From assembly GCA_902524285.1 (NCBI GenBank), contig CABZCR010000003.1:1-64000 (forward strand): a stretch of 64,000 nucleotides of DNA, read 5' to 3'. Position numbers and translations under genes: made by a program. Source of the DNA: an uncultured Pelagibacteraceae bacterium (GTDB taxonomy: Bacteria; Pseudomonadota; Alphaproteobacteria; Pelagibacterales; AG-422-B15). Positions within the stretch are counted from its first letter, which is position 1; each line of letters begins with the position of its first letter. The notes under the pieces were generated by a model, which saw only the letters and a program-made list of their open reading frames with translations, ran no database searches and had not been told where the DNA came from. Below are positions 1 to 10,252 of the stretch, piece after piece.

Positions 1-2052
1 TTTGAGGGTGGAGGAGAGGATCCCAATGAAGTTTTAGGATCCGGGGACGTGAAGTACCATTTAGGAATTTCAAGTGATAGAGAGTTTGATGATAAAAAAA
101 TTCATCTTTCTTTGACGCCAAACCCATCACATTTGGAGGCAGTGGATCCCGTAGTGATAGGAAAAGTTAGAGCTGAACAAACATTGCTTCAAGATAAAAC
201 AAACGACAGAGTAATAGGACTATTAATTCATGGTGATGCTGCAATGGCTGGGCAAGGTGTTGTTGCAGAAACTTTTGCGATGTCGCAATTACGGGGTTTT
301 CGCACAGGAGGTACAATTCATTTTGTTATTAACAATCAAATAGGTTTCACCACAATGCCCCATTATGGTCGTTCAGCTCCATACTGTACCGAAATAGCAA
401 AAATCATACAGGCGCCGATATTTCATGTTAATGGAGATGATGTTGAAGCAGTCGTTCATGTATGTAGACTAGCAGTTGAATTTAGAAATAAATTTAAAAC
501 TGACGTTGTAGTAGATATGTTTTGTTATCGTCGATCTGGCCATAATGAAATGGATTTACCAGAATTTACACAGCCGCTAATGTATCAAAAAATTAAATCT
601 CACCCGTCTACTCTTAAAACTTATGAAAAAAAACTTATTGAAGAAGGTGTTTTAACTAATGACTATGTTGAAAATGAAAGATCAATTTACGCCAGTAAAT
701 TGAATGAAGAGTTAAAATTTGCAAAGTCGTATAAGCCAAATAAAGCTGACTGGCTTGAAGGTTCATGGAAAGGTATAACGGTAGCGTCAATCGATGCAAG
801 AAGAGGTAAAACAGCTATTACTGAAAATGAGCTTTTAAAAATTGGGGAAGAAATACATACCATTCCAGAAAACTTCAACCCGCATAGAAGAATAAAAAAA
901 ATTTATGATGATAGATTATCAAGTATACAAACAGGTAATGGAATTGACTGGGCAACCGCTGAGTCTCTTGCATTTGCTTCATTGCTATCAGAAGGTTATG
1001 GAGTAAGGCTTTCAGGTCAAGATTCGGGCAGAGGCACTTTTAGCCAAAGACATGCAGTTCTTTATGATCAAGTAAGCGAGAAAAGATTTGTACCATTGAG
1101 ACATTTTAGAGAAAAACAAGGATTTTTTGAAATCATTGATAGTTTTTTATCTGAGTATGGTGTTTTGGGTTTCGAATATGGTTATTCACAAGTTGATCCA
1201 AGAACTCTAGTGCTTTGGGAGGGTCAATTTGGTGACTTTGCAAACAATGCTCAGACAATAATTGACCAATTTATAACAACTGGTGAGAGAAAATGGTTAA
1301 GAATGTCAGGTCTGACATTGCTTTTGCCACACGGCCATGAAGGCCAGGGGCCTGAACACACAAGTGGAAGATTAGAGAGATTTTTACAAATGTGTGCCGA
1401 GGACAATATTCAAGTTGTTAATTGTACTTCACCCGCAAATTATTTTCATGCTCTTAGAAGACAGCTTCATAGAGATTTCAGAAAACCACTGGTTATCATG
1501 ACACCTAAATCTACATTAAGGCACAAAAAAAATACATCTAGCATTGAAGAATTTACAAATGGATCAACCTTTCATCGAATTTTAAGAAAAGAACTGACTT
1601 CAGATCAAAAATCAAAAGTAAATAGATTGCTTTTATGTTCTGGAAAAATATATTTTGAGCTTGATGACCATCTTGAAAAATTAAAAAAAGATAATGTACA
1701 CATTTTAAGATTTGATCAATTGTATCCATTTCCTTATGAAGTTTTAAAAGAAGAAGTGTTACAGTTTCCAAATGCTGAAATAATTTGGGTTCAAGAAGAG
1801 CCATCAAATATGGGAGCATTCAGATTTGTTAAACATCGTATTGAGTCAGTATTACAGGGAATAACAGGAAAATATAAAGAACTACTATTTATAGGTAGAA
1901 AGGCATCCGCATCTCCTGCTACTGGCATAGCTAATCGTCATGCAGAAAACCAAGCCAATATTATAAAGCTGGCTGTAGAGAGCGATATAAATGAAATTAA
2001 AAAACACAAGGATGGCGTAACATTAGTTAAATTTAAACTGCCGATTGAATAA
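1..2052 (+). CDS. sucA: 2-oxoglutarate dehydrogenase E1 component (5' end outside window)
   Basis: Thiamine-diphosphate E1 subunit that decarboxylates 2-oxoglutarate and transfers succinyl to the E2 lipoyl group in the TCA cycle. The frame is open from base 1 (FEGGGEDPNEVLGSGD, a conserved E1o stretch), so about 683 C-terminal residues are present and the N-terminal third lies upstream. Visible motifs include HLSLTPNPSHLEAV, the GDAAMAGQG cofactor segment near base 235, and RRSGHNEMD near 533. The GTG at 49 is internal, not the start. sucB follows after 26 bases on the same strand, as in the usual sucA-sucB-lpd operon. The family is certain. Confidence 0.97.
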   Translation, partial: FEGGGEDPNEVLGSGDVKYHLGISSDREFDDKKIHLSLTPNPSHLEAVDPVVIGKVRAEQTLLQDKTNDRVIGLLIHGDAAMAGQGVVAETFAMSQLRGFRTGGTIHFVINNQIGFTTMPHYGRSAPYCTEIAKIIQAPIFHVNGDDVEAVVHVCRLAVEFRNKFKTDVVVDMFCYRRSGHNEMDLPEFTQPLMYQKIKSHPSTLKTYEKKLIEEGVLTNDYVENERSIYASKLNEELKFAKSYKPNKADWLEGSWKGITVASIDARRGKTAITENELLKIGEEIHTIPENFNPHRRIKKIYDDRLSSIQTGNGIDWATAESLAFASLLSEGYGVRLSGQDSGRGTFSQRHAVLYDQVSEKRFVPLRHFREKQGFFEIIDSFLSEYGVLGFEYGYSQVDPRTLVLWEGQFGDFANNAQTIIDQFITTGERKWLRMSGLTLLLPHGHEGQGPEHTSGRLERFLQMCAEDNIQVVNCTSPANYFHALRRQLHRDFRKPLVIMTPKSTLRHKKNTSSIEEFTNGSTFHRILRKELTSDQKSKVNRLLLCSGKIYFELDDHLEKLKKDNVHILRFDQLYPFPYEVLKEEVLQFPNAEIIWVQEEPSNMGAFRFVKHRIESVLQGITGKYKELLFIGRKASASPATGIANRHAENQANIIKLAVESDINEIKKHKDGVTLVKFKLPIE

Positions 2053-2078
2053 TAATCTTAAAGTGTTAAATATTAAAT

Positions 2079-3317
2079 ATGTCAGTTGAAATCAAAGTTC
2101 CTTCTCTCGGAGAAAGCGTTGTAGAGGCAACGGTAGCAAAATGGTATAAGAATGAAGGTGACTCTGTATCCGTCGATGAACCACTGCTTGAGCTTGAAAC
2201 AGATAAAGTAACTCTTGAAGTTCCTTCTCCATCAAATGGCTGTATACAAAAAATCAACGCAGAAGAAGGTTCAACTGTTGAAGTTGGTGCAATCTTAGGG
2301 TCTATTGATGAAAATGCTTCTACAGACCAAAAAGTTAAACAGTCAGAACCAGCAAATGAAACATCAGTTACGACTCCAGAAAAAATTATTCCTGAGGAAG
2401 TAAAGTCTCCACCAAAAGAAGAGATGCCCGTTCAAATTGATAATTTAAATAATCAAAAATTATCCCCTGCTGTAAGAAAAATTGCTGCTGAAAAGAATAT
2501 AAATATTAATACTGTTACCTCTTCAAGAGAGGATGGTAGAATTACTAAATCTGACGTCATAAATTATCAGAACATAGAAAAACAAGAAAATACTCCTCAA
2601 ACAATTAGACAAACCGATAAAAGAGAAGAACGAGTGCCCATGTCGCGTTTAAGGCAAACAATAGCGAAACGTCTAAAGGATGCTCAGAATAATGCTGCTA
2701 TGCTCACAACATTTAATGAGGTTGATATGAGTGAGCTTATAAAGACACGTAATGATCATAAATCAGAATTTGAAAAAAAGTATGGTGTGAAATTAGGCTT
2801 TATGTCTTTTTTTGTGAAAGCATGTATAACTGCGCTGAGAGATATTCCTGAAGTAAATGCAGAAATTGAAAACAACGACGTCATTTATAAAAATTTTTAC
2901 AATATTGGTGTTGCCGTTGGAACTGATCAAGGCCTCGTCGTACCCGTTGTTAAAGACGCCGATAAAAAATCTCTTGTTGAAGTAGAAAAAGAAATTTATC
3001 AAATGGGACAGAAAGCTCGTTCTGGCCAATTAAGTATTGAAGATATGCAGGGTGGTACATTTACAATATCCAATGGTGGTGTTTATGGATCTTTAATGTC
3101 AACTCCAATATTAAATCCACCTCAATCAGGAATATTGGGAATGCATAAAATAGAAGAAAGACCTATAGCTATTGATGGTGAAATAAAAATTAGACCCATG
3201 ATGTATCTTGCCCTTTCATACGATCATAGAATAGTAGACGGTAAAGGGGCCGTAACTTTTTTAGTCAGAGTTAAAGAGGGTCTAGAGGATCCAAGTAGAC
3301 TATTGTTAGGAGTTTAA
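2079..3317 (+). CDS. sucB: Dihydrolipoyl succinyltransferase, E2 of 2-oxoglutarate dehydrogenase
   Basis: Core acyltransferase passing succinyl from lipoyl-lysine to CoA. At 412 residues it has normal length and the normal three parts: lipoyl domain (about 1-80, lipoyl Lys43 in ETDKVTLEV), a charged Pro/Glu linker, a peripheral-subunit-binding domain near 128-165 ([12 protein letters not shown]), and the catalytic domain ending in [12 protein letters not shown] with the active-site His383 and Asp387. Placement between sucA and a dihydrolipoyl dehydrogenase supports the 2-oxoglutarate complex rather than pyruvate dehydrogenase. lpdA starts 1 base after its stop. Confidence 0.97.
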   Translation: MSVEIKVPSLGESVVEATVAKWYKNEGDSVSVDEPLLELETDKVTLEVPSPSNGCIQKINAEEGSTVEVGAILGSIDENASTDQKVKQSEPANETSVTTPEKIIPEEVKSPPKEEMPVQIDNLNNQKLSPAVRKIAAEKNININTVTSSREDGRITKSDVINYQNIEKQENTPQTIRQTDKREERVPMSRLRQTIAKRLKDAQNNAAMLTTFNEVDMSELIKTRNDHKSEFEKKYGVKLGFMSFFVKACITALRDIPEVNAEIENNDVIYKNFYNIGVAVGTDQGLVVPVVKDADKKSLVEVEKEIYQMGQKARSGQLSIEDMQGGTFTISNGGVYGSLMSTPILNPPQSGILGMHKIEERPIAIDGEIKIRPMMYLALSYDHRIVDGKGAVTFLVRVKEGLEDPSRLLLGV

Positions 3318-3318
3318 T

Positions 3319-4710
3319 TTGGAACAATTTGATATCACAGTGATTGGTAGCGGGCCAGCTGGTTACGTTTGCGCAATTAGGGCTTCACAACTTGGATACA
3401 AAGTTTGTTGTATCGAAAAGGGACAAACGCTTGGCGGTACCTGCTTAAATATTGGATGTATTCCCTCAAAATCTCTATTGCATTCTTCTCACTTATTTCA
3501 TCAAGCTTCAGAACTTAATCAATTAGGCATTAATTTTGATAACGTATCGTTTGATCTAAATAAAATAATGAAATCTAAAAATGAAAGCGTCGAGTCACTT
3601 ACAAATGGTATCGAATTTCTTTTTAAAAAAAATAAAGTTACAAGAAAATTAGGATTTGCCAAGTTCATTAATAATGAGCAAATTGAGATTTTAACTGGCG
3701 ATAGCTCTGAGGTTATTAAATCATCTAAAACAATTATTGCTACAGGTTCAGAAGTTGTTTCACCTGAGGGAGTAATCATTGATGAAATTGATATCTTATC
3801 ATCCACTGGAGCTTTAAGTTTATCGTCTGTTCCAAAGCACTTAATGGTTATTGGCGCAGGTTACATTGGCTTGGAAATGGGATCTGTTTGGTCAAGACTA
3901 GGATCAAAGGTAACAGTTATTGAATATGCTGACCGAATACTTCCTGGAATGGACCAAGAAATTTCTGATGCTTTTCAAAAAATACTTATTAAACAAGGAT
4001 TTGATTTTAAACTTTCTACTGCTCTAAGAAAGGTAAATAAAAGCAACGGCTCGCTTTCCGTTTCGGTTGAAAACAATGGTCAAACTCTTGATATGGATTG
4101 TGACAAAGTTTTAATATCGACTGGTCGAAAACCTTACACTTTTGGTCTGAACTTAGAGAAGATAGGAATAAAAATGAATGATAAAGGATTTATTGAGACC
4201 AATCAGCATTTTAATACTTCGATTGAAAATATTTATGCAATCGGTGATTGTAAAGTAGGACCAATGCTTGCCCATAAAGCTTCAGAAGAAGGTACTGCTG
4301 TAGCTGAGATTATTGATGGTCAGGCTGGACACGTTAACTATAATACAATTCCATCGGTTATTTATACTGCCCCAGAAGTTGCATCAGTTGGAAAAACAGA
4401 GGAAGAATTAAAGAAAAACAACATCACATACAAAATAGGTAAATTTCCGTTTTCAGCAAATGGTAAAGCTAAAGTGATGAATGAAACAAGCGGGTTTGTG
4501 AAGATCTTATCTGATAAAAATACAGATGAAGTATTAGGTGTTCATATCATTGGAGCAGACGCTGGCAACCTTATTGGCGAACTCACAATTGCAATGGAAT
4601 TTGGTGCATCAGCTGAAGATATCGCAAGAACGTGTCACGCACATCCAACTCTAACAGAATCAATAAAAGAAGCTGCGTTAAACGTGGATGATCAAGCTAT
4701 TCATATTTAG
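3319..4710 (+). CDS. lpdA: Dihydrolipoyl dehydrogenase (E3)
   Basis: FAD/NAD disulfide oxidoreductase that reoxidises dihydrolipoyl groups. Its 463 residues carry the FAD dinucleotide motif GSGPAG (10-15), the redox disulfide C42-x4-C47 in CLNIGCIPSK, the second Rossmann motif GAGYIGLEMG and the C-terminal HAHPTLTE catalytic His-Glu pair. The start is a TTG one base after the sucB stop; no better ATG precedes GSGPAG, so translation probably depends on coupling to sucB. The 3' end overlaps the convergent membrane-protein gene by 14 bases. Confidence 0.96.
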   Translation: MEQFDITVIGSGPAGYVCAIRASQLGYKVCCIEKGQTLGGTCLNIGCIPSKSLLHSSHLFHQASELNQLGINFDNVSFDLNKIMKSKNESVESLTNGIEFLFKKNKVTRKLGFAKFINNEQIEILTGDSSEVIKSSKTIIATGSEVVSPEGVIIDEIDILSSTGALSLSSVPKHLMVIGAGYIGLEMGSVWSRLGSKVTVIEYADRILPGMDQEISDAFQKILIKQGFDFKLSTALRKVNKSNGSLSVSVENNGQTLDMDCDKVLISTGRKPYTFGLNLEKIGIKMNDKGFIETNQHFNTSIENIYAIGDCKVGPMLAHKASEEGTAVAEIIDGQAGHVNYNTIPSVIYTAPEVASVGKTEEELKKNNITYKIGKFPFSANGKAKVMNETSGFVKILSDKNTDEVLGVHIIGADAGNLIGELTIAMEFGASAEDIARTCHAHPTLTESIKEAALNVDDQAIHI

Positions 4711-5287
4711 CTTCCTTTTTTGTTATTAATAAAGTCATCAAGTACAGCCAGACTGCTACAACTACATGATAAAAATGCCAGCTGAGATTTGGTTCAAACA
4801 GCTGAACCTGTCTAATAATAAAATTAACCAGTATTATTGAAAAAATGAAGCTTGATACGAAACGAGAAGAAATTTTTTCTCTTGGTATCAAAAAAGAAAA
4901 AATTATTCCAAGAACAAGCCACATAACAGCATACATAATGATTAAACTCTTTGCTTGAAAGAAAATATATATACTTATCAATGCCATTATCAGTGCAAAA
5001 ATTAAAATTATCTTTTCATTAAGGAACTGACTTTTTTTAATGACGTCTATCGTGATGAGGGGTACTCCGAATAGAAGTGATAAAGCTGTGAACAATTGAT
5101 GTGAAGACTTCAGCTCGGTATGCACGTTCAAGCCAAACCTAAGGGTTGCTAAAAAAGCTGCGACTGCCAGTACTAAAACTCCAGCAGCAGCAAAGTTTAG
5201 CTTATGTTGCAAAAAGACTCTTATTGAGTATGCACCAGCTATTACAATCAGTATTTCAGAAAGAGCAAAATGAGCTGGAGGTGTCAT
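4697..5287 (-). CDS. Uncharacterised multi-pass membrane protein
   Basis: I do not recognise a family. The 196-residue product is very hydrophobic, with about six or seven predicted membrane spans and a late SWHFYHVVVAVWLY segment in which two His lie near the membrane; the C-terminus is charged (KKEAKYE). Its ATG shares one base with the TAA of the upstream hydroxylase gene (TAATG), so the two are translationally coupled and probably act in the same membrane process. Assignment as a partner of the hydroxylase is inference from coupling alone. Its 3' end overlaps lpdA by 14 bases in the opposite direction. Confidence 0.75.
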   Translation of the reverse strand: MTPPAHFALSEILIVIAGAYSIRVFLQHKLNFAAAGVLVLAVAAFLATLRFGLNVHTELKSSHQLFTALSLLFGVPLITIDVIKKSQFLNEKIILIFALIMALISIYIFFQAKSLIIMYAVMWLVLGIIFSFLIPREKISSRFVSSFIFSIILVNFIIRQVQLFEPNLSWHFYHVVVAVWLYLMTLLITKKEAKYE

Positions 5288-6207
5288 TAATGACTTTTGA
5301 TCGCCCTGTTATAGTCTTCTTTAATTTGAGTTGAAGTTTTTCGGGTTCCGTCATGCGACCATCCAGGAGGGCCGAATAGATACATAAATCTATCTTTAAG
5401 CGAAATACCGCGCATTGAAATGTCTTTAAATATATTTGCATATTCTTCAAATAATATCCTAAGAGGATTCAAAGATGTCATTGGAACCACCAATCCATAG
5501 TCACAAGGTTCTTTTGGATCTTCAGCAACAAATGTTCCAAACATTCTATCCCAAACCATTAGTGTTCCAGCATAATTTGCATCAAGGTATTTCGGATTTC
5601 TTGCATGATGAACTCTATGGTGTGAAGGTGTATTAAATAAATACTCATACAAGCGTGGTAACTTATATATAGTTTGAGTGTGGCATAAATATTGGTAGTA
5701 ACCGTTTATAAACACACAGAATAAAACCATTACTGGATCAAAGCCAATGATTACAAGTGGTATTTTGAGCATTCGAGTTCCAGTGAAGTGTTTTGTAAAT
5801 GGTTGTCTTGCACCCACATCGATGCCCATTCTTTCTGAAGAGTGGTGAGTTCGATGCAGCCCCCAGCCCCATCGCCATCGATGACAAATTCTGTGATGTA
5901 AATAAAAAGTTAAATCATCAAGTATGAAGCATAAAACTAAAGCGCTTAAAGTAAATGGGAATGTATAAATCTGAAATTCCTTAGCCCAAAATAGAGCTCC
6001 TAGTGTTATAAACGCAAATATTCCATTAACAGGATAACTCAAAACTCCCATGGACATATTTAATATCCATTCTTTAAAATCATTTTTACCTTTCAGTTTA
6101 AAGAAGTATATAGCTAATGTTTCTACAACTGCTATTCCAATTAAAATTGGTACCAATAACCAAAAAAGCTCTAGAGCGGAATATTGGAACAAAAAATCAA
6201 CTGACAT
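5287..6207 (-). CDS. Sterol desaturase / fatty acid hydroxylase family protein
   Basis: Membrane di-iron oxygenase of the fatty-acid-hydroxylase superfamily, which hydroxylates or desaturates lipids. The 306-residue protein has several membrane spans and the His clusters of the family: HHRICH, HRTHH and, further on, HHRVHH. WDRMFGTF after the last box is typical. The substrate cannot be read from sequence; bacterial members act on sterols, carotenoids, ether lipids or fatty acids. It overlaps the start of the upstream SnoaL-like gene's end by 11 bases and is coupled to the downstream membrane protein by TAATG, in what looks like one transcript with xerC and the aldolase. Confidence 0.9.
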   Translation of the reverse strand: MSVDFLFQYSALELFWLLVPILIGIAVVETLAIYFFKLKGKNDFKEWILNMSMGVLSYPVNGIFAFITLGALFWAKEFQIYTFPFTLSALVLCFILDDLTFYLHHRICHRWRWGWGLHRTHHSSERMGIDVGARQPFTKHFTGTRMLKIPLVIIGFDPVMVLFCVFINGYYQYLCHTQTIYKLPRLYEYLFNTPSHHRVHHARNPKYLDANYAGTLMVWDRMFGTFVAEDPKEPCDYGLVVPMTSLNPLRILFEEYANIFKDISMRGISLKDRFMYLFGPPGWSHDGTRKTSTQIKEDYNRAIKSH

Positions 6208-6592
6208 TTTTAAAACTCTCTAACATGTTACCCATCATCTTGTGTATTATATTAACTCCCTGGAGTGGTCTGATAAATACTTTAAATTCAGTAATAAGTC
6301 CAGCTTCATTCCATGTGATGAGGTCGATTCCATTAATATCAGTATCTTCAATAGTCAAAGTAAATTCAAGGCTTGCGTTTGTTTTTCCAATTATTTCTTT
6401 ATGATATTTAAAATTCGATGCATTAAATACTTCTGATGCAGCCATTAAATATTTTAATGTGATATCTTTTCCTCGCTGAGGTGTGTACACAACTGGAGAA
6501 TAAAAAATAACATGCTCATCTAATATCTCTGTCAGAGCATTATAGTCTCGAAGATTAACAACATCATGCCATCTTGATATCGGGTTTTGCAT
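6197..6592 (-). CDS. SnoaL/NTF2-like fold protein
   Basis: A 131-residue cone-fold protein of the SnoaL/NTF2 type (RWHDVVNLRDYNAL near the N-terminus, then YSPVVYTPQRGKD and an ITEFKVFIRPLQGV strand). Members are small-molecule isomerases, hydratases or binding proteins, and many have no known role. It overlaps the downstream hydroxylase gene by 11 bases, which suggests it serves the same lipid-related process, but no catalytic residues can be assigned. No good Shine-Dalgarno is visible before the ATG, which follows the xerC stop by 21 AT-rich bases. Confidence 0.75.
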   Translation of the reverse strand: MQNPISRWHDVVNLRDYNALTEILDEHVIFYSPVVYTPQRGKDITLKYLMAASEVFNASNFKYHKEIIGKTNASLEFTLTIEDTDINGIDLITWNEAGLITEFKVFIRPLQGVNIIHKMMGNMLESFKNVS

Positions 6593-6613
6593 ATATATTA
6601 ATATATAATTTAT

Positions 6614-7531
6614 TTATTTCTTAGCAAGCGGATGGGTTTTTGAATATGCTTCATATAGTCGCTCAGTCTCAACTTTGGTATATCTTTGAGTTGTGGAAAG
6701 ACTGCTATGTCCCAATAATTCCTGAATTGTTCTCAAGTCTCCACCTGAGTCCAGCAAATGTGTAGCAAAACTATGTCTCAACGCATGAGGGGTTGCAGTT
6801 TCAGGTAAAGACAAATTATGTCTAATTTTTTCCAAAGTATATTGAATAATTCTCGGACTTAGACGGTTCATTCTTTTACCTAAAAAAAGCGGATCACCAT
6901 TTTCAAAACCTTTTGGACACTCTTTTATATATTCTTTTATTTCACGCTTAATAAATTCCATTAAAGGCACGAGTCTTTCTTTGTTACCTTTTCCTCTAAT
7001 AACCAGATATTCATTTTCATTAATATCATCATAATTTAAATTTAATGCCTCAGATATTCTCAATCCACATCCATATAAAAGCATAAGGATTGACTTATTT
7101 CGTAATCCTACCCATTTCTCTTTTTCAATTTCTTGCGAATATTTAATAGCTTCAATTGCAAGATCAGCTGAAATTGGTCTGGGCAAAGACTTTTTTGCTT
7201 TAGGAGATTTTAAGGATTGTATCGTACTATTTTTTATTTTTTCATTCTTTACTAAGAAATTAAAAAAAGATTTTAAAGATGATATCACTCGTGCAATTGA
7301 TGTAGTTCCAATGCCTTGATTTCTTAAAAAGGATAAGAAACTTCTAAAGTCAGAAATTTGCATACTATCAAGATCACTCATTGATAAGCTACCCCCGAAA
7401 TGATCCTTTGAAAAAATTAAAAATTTTTCAATGTCATTTTTGTAGCTTATAAGCGTGTTGTCACTTAAGTTTCTAACTTTCTGTAAATTCTCAATCCAAT
7501 CGTGAAAGCATTCTTTAACTTGATTATTCAC
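6614..7531 (-). CDS. xerC: Site-specific tyrosine recombinase XerC
   Basis: Tyrosine recombinase that resolves chromosome dimers at dif together with XerD. The 305-residue protein has the N-terminal SAM-like core-binding domain and the catalytic domain with Arg in GCGLRISEAL, His249-x2-Arg252 (HALRHSFATH), His275 (LLGHSS) and nucleophile Tyr284. It begins with GTG. Position between the aldolase and priA, a common alphaproteobacterial context, favours chromosomal XerC over a phage integrase; no attachment site or mobile cargo is visible. XerC versus XerD cannot be settled without comparing both copies. Confidence 0.88.
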   Translation of the reverse strand: MNNQVKECFHDWIENLQKVRNLSDNTLISYKNDIEKFLIFSKDHFGGSLSMSDLDSMQISDFRSFLSFLRNQGIGTTSIARVISSLKSFFNFLVKNEKIKNSTIQSLKSPKAKKSLPRPISADLAIEAIKYSQEIEKEKWVGLRNKSILMLLYGCGLRISEALNLNYDDINENEYLVIRGKGNKERLVPLMEFIKREIKEYIKECPKGFENGDPLFLGKRMNRLSPRIIQYTLEKIRHNLSLPETATPHALRHSFATHLLDSGGDLRTIQELLGHSSLSTTQRYTKVETERLYEAYSKTHPLAKK

Positions 7532-7534
7532 ACA

Positions 7535-8191
7535 CTAAAGAATTTTTTGATTAGTTTTTTTCCAATCATCGAGAAAAGCTTTTAAACCCCTATCTGTTAA
7601 GGGATGCTTATATAGCTTTTCAAGCGTTGCAGGCGGCAAGGTGACTACGTCAGCACCAATCATTCCAGATTCAATAACATGATCAACAGTTCTAACTGAA
7701 GCAACTAATATTTTTGTTTTAATATTTTTATAATTTGAATATATCGCTTTGATTTCTCTAATTAGGTTCATTCCATTTTCACCTATATCATCTAACCGTC
7801 CAACAAATGGAGATATATATGTTGCTCCACATTTAGCAGCAATTAATGCCTGTGCAGCTGAAAAACATAGGGTTACATTGGTCTTGATCTTTTTACTGCT
7901 TAGTATCTTACAAGCTTTAAGTCCTTCTTCTGTTAAAGGTAACTTAATAACAATATTTTTAGATATTTTTGATAGTATTTTTGCTTCAGCAATCATTCCC
8001 TTGCATTCAATGGCCGTAACTTCAGCACTAATCGGCCCTTTTATCATTTTAGAAATTTCTTTAAGTATTTTTTTAAAATTTTTTCCTGATTTGGCCACTA
8101 ATGATGGATTGGTTGTAATTCCATTAATCAAGCCGGTTTCTTTAAATTCTCTAATTACTTCTACATCTGCTGTATCTAAAAAAAATTCCAT
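7535..8191 (-). CDS. fsa: Transaldolase-like fructose-6-phosphate aldolase
   Basis: Short transaldolase-family TIM-barrel enzyme of 218 residues, the length of the fructose-6-phosphate aldolase/TalC subgroup. The Schiff-base lysine is Lys83 in [28 protein letters not shown] and [13 protein letters not shown] are the conserved N-terminal motifs, and [10 protein letters not shown] and [16 protein letters not shown] are typical of the subgroup. The enzyme links triose/tetrose and hexose phosphates. Which of transaldolase or aldolase activity dominates cannot be told here. First gene of the minus-strand run, divergent from priA with 58 bases between. Confidence 0.88.
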   Translation of the reverse strand: MEFFLDTADVEVIREFKETGLINGITTNPSLVAKSGKNFKKILKEISKMIKGPISAEVTAIECKGMIAEAKILSKISKNIVIKLPLTEEGLKACKILSSKKIKTNVTLCFSAAQALIAAKCGATYISPFVGRLDDIGENGMNLIREIKAIYSNYKNIKTKILVASVRTVDHVIESGMIGADVVTLPPATLEKLYKHPLTDRGLKAFLDDWKKTNQKIL

Positions 8192-8249
8192 AACAAATAA
8201 TATTTTGACTGATATATTTATATCATAGTTAGAGATTCAAACAAAATTT

Positions 8250-10244
8250 ATGAATAAAATTATTTACTATATAGATGTCTTATTAGCTCACAATGTTAGT
8301 GAAGAATTTACCTATAAATACGAAACGATTGAAAAACCTAGAGTTGGAATGATTGTTTTAGCTCCTTTGCGCTCAGGAGAAAAAATTGGAGTTATCACCA
8401 AAGTAAACAGTGTTTTAAATAATTCAAAAATAAAGTTGAAATTTATAAAAGAAATTTCACCCGAATATAGACTGAATTCAAAAATGATAAAGTTTTTAAA
8501 TTGGGTTAGTAATTACAATTTAATTGATAAAGGATTAGTTCTCAAAATGATTTTGTCGCATAGTAAATTTTATTTTAAAAAGAAAAAAACAAAAGAACTC
8601 ACTTCGAATATTAAAAAAAATGTTAAGACAGTAAAGCTAAGTTTGGAGCAAAAAAGGGCTTCTCAAGATATACTAAAAATTTTTCAACAACGAAATTTTA
8701 AGCCTGTCCTACTTGATGGTGTTCCTGGATCTGGAAAAACAGAAGTTTATTTTGATGTTATAAAAAATTTTGTTAAAGACAGTGAACAAGTTTTAATTAT
8801 GTTCCCAGAAGTTTCATTGACAGGAGATTTTGTAAATAGAATTGAAGAAAGATTTGGGTTTTCACCAGTAGTTTGGCACTCAAAGATAAGTACTGCTTAT
8901 AAAACAAAAGTATTAAAGAGCATTATTGATGGCACTTCTCAAATTATTATTGGTGCTCGTTCCTCTTTATTTCTACCATACAAAAAACTATCAATGATTG
9001 TCTTAGATGAAGAACATGACAGCTCTTATAAACAAGAAGAACAAGGTATATACCACGCAAGGGATATGTCAGTCGTTAAGAGTTCAATAGAAGATATTCC
9101 AATTATTTTAACAAGCGCCACCCCATCACTCGAGACAATTTTTAATGTGATGAATAAAAAATACAATAAAGTTTCGATTAAAAATAAGTATTTTAATCAA
9201 GAAGAAAATGAAATTTTCATAGTTAATATGAAAAAGGAAAAATTAAAAAAAGATCAATGGTTGTCTGATAGACTCATTAAAGAAATCAGTCAGACATTGA
9301 AAAAGAAACAGCAGACATTGCTTTATATCAACAAAAGGGGATATGCACCCGTAATTATTTGTAAGTCATGTGGGCATAAAATAACATGTAAAAACTGCTC
9401 AAGTTACTTAGTAGAACATTTAAAAAATAAAAAATTACTATGTCATCACTGCGGTCATAGTATTTTAACAAAGGGCTTAGAATGTCCTTCATGTCAAAAT
9501 AATGATAGCCACTTTATTGATTATGGAGCTGGCATTGAAAAAATATTTACAGAAATTTCAAAAACTTTTCCCTTGGCAAAGATATGCCTATTCTCTAGTG
9601 ATCATATAAAATCACAAGATGAATTAGAAATTAAGGTAAAACAAATTAAAGATCATGAATACGATATTATTATTGGAACTCAACTTATAACTAAAGGTTA
9701 TCACTTCCCTAACCTTGCATGTGTTGGAATAGTTGATGCGGATATGACACTAAAAGGTGGTGATCTGAGAGCTTCTGAAAAAACTTATCAGGCCTTATAC
9801 CAAGTATCCGGAAGAGCAGGACGGGCTCAAACAAAAGGAAGAGTGGTTATTCAAACATATTATCCTGAAAACGAAACTATTCAGTCTCTTGCACAATTAG
9901 ATCGAGATGCATTTTATGAAAATGAAATATTTTATCGCAAGCTTAATAACCTTCCACCCTCAGGAAAAATGGCAGCAATTATTGTTAGTGGAAATAATAT
10001 TGCCAAGGTGAGGGAGCAATGCAGTATCATGTTTGGTTCTATTCCAAACATTTCAGAACTTGAAATATATGGTCCAGCGCCAGCCCCACTGTCCAAGTTA
10101 AAAGGACGCCACAGGCAGAGATTTTTGATACATGACAAAAAAGCCAGAAATATGCAAAAAATAGTCAATGCTTGGCTCAAGAATTCCAAATCATTATCGA
10201 GCGTAAACATATCTGTGGATATCGACCCATTTAGCTTTGTATAA
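8250..10244 (+). CDS. priA: Primosomal protein N', replication restart helicase PriA
   Basis: 3'-5' superfamily 2 helicase that reloads the replisome at collapsed forks. The 664-residue product has an N-terminal DNA-binding domain, Walker A in DGVPGSGKTE near residue 155, DEEH box (VLDEEHDSSY), two zinc-binding cysteine clusters (CKSCGHKITCKNC, CHHCG, CPSCQ) and helicase motif VI region (YQVSGRAGRA). It is somewhat shorter than enterobacterial PriA, as usual outside that group. Divergent from the aldolase gene; the ATP synthase operon follows 84 bases downstream. Confidence 0.95.
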   Translation: MNKIIYYIDVLLAHNVSEEFTYKYETIEKPRVGMIVLAPLRSGEKIGVITKVNSVLNNSKIKLKFIKEISPEYRLNSKMIKFLNWVSNYNLIDKGLVLKMILSHSKFYFKKKKTKELTSNIKKNVKTVKLSLEQKRASQDILKIFQQRNFKPVLLDGVPGSGKTEVYFDVIKNFVKDSEQVLIMFPEVSLTGDFVNRIEERFGFSPVVWHSKISTAYKTKVLKSIIDGTSQIIIGARSSLFLPYKKLSMIVLDEEHDSSYKQEEQGIYHARDMSVVKSSIEDIPIILTSATPSLETIFNVMNKKYNKVSIKNKYFNQEENEIFIVNMKKEKLKKDQWLSDRLIKEISQTLKKKQQTLLYINKRGYAPVIICKSCGHKITCKNCSSYLVEHLKNKKLLCHHCGHSILTKGLECPSCQNNDSHFIDYGAGIEKIFTEISKTFPLAKICLFSSDHIKSQDELEIKVKQIKDHEYDIIIGTQLITKGYHFPNLACVGIVDADMTLKGGDLRASEKTYQALYQVSGRAGRAQTKGRVVIQTYYPENETIQSLAQLDRDAFYENEIFYRKLNNLPPSGKMAAIIVSGNNIAKVREQCSIMFGSIPNISELEIYGPAPAPLSKLKGRHRQRFLIHDKKARNMQKIVNAWLKNSKSLSSVNISVDIDPFSFV

Positions 10245-10252
10245 AATTCGAA

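Noticed and set aside
6614..7531. Tyrosine recombinase as a sign of an integrated element
   Set aside because: Size, motifs and housekeeping neighbours fit chromosomal XerC; no attachment repeats, phage or plasmid genes are nearby.
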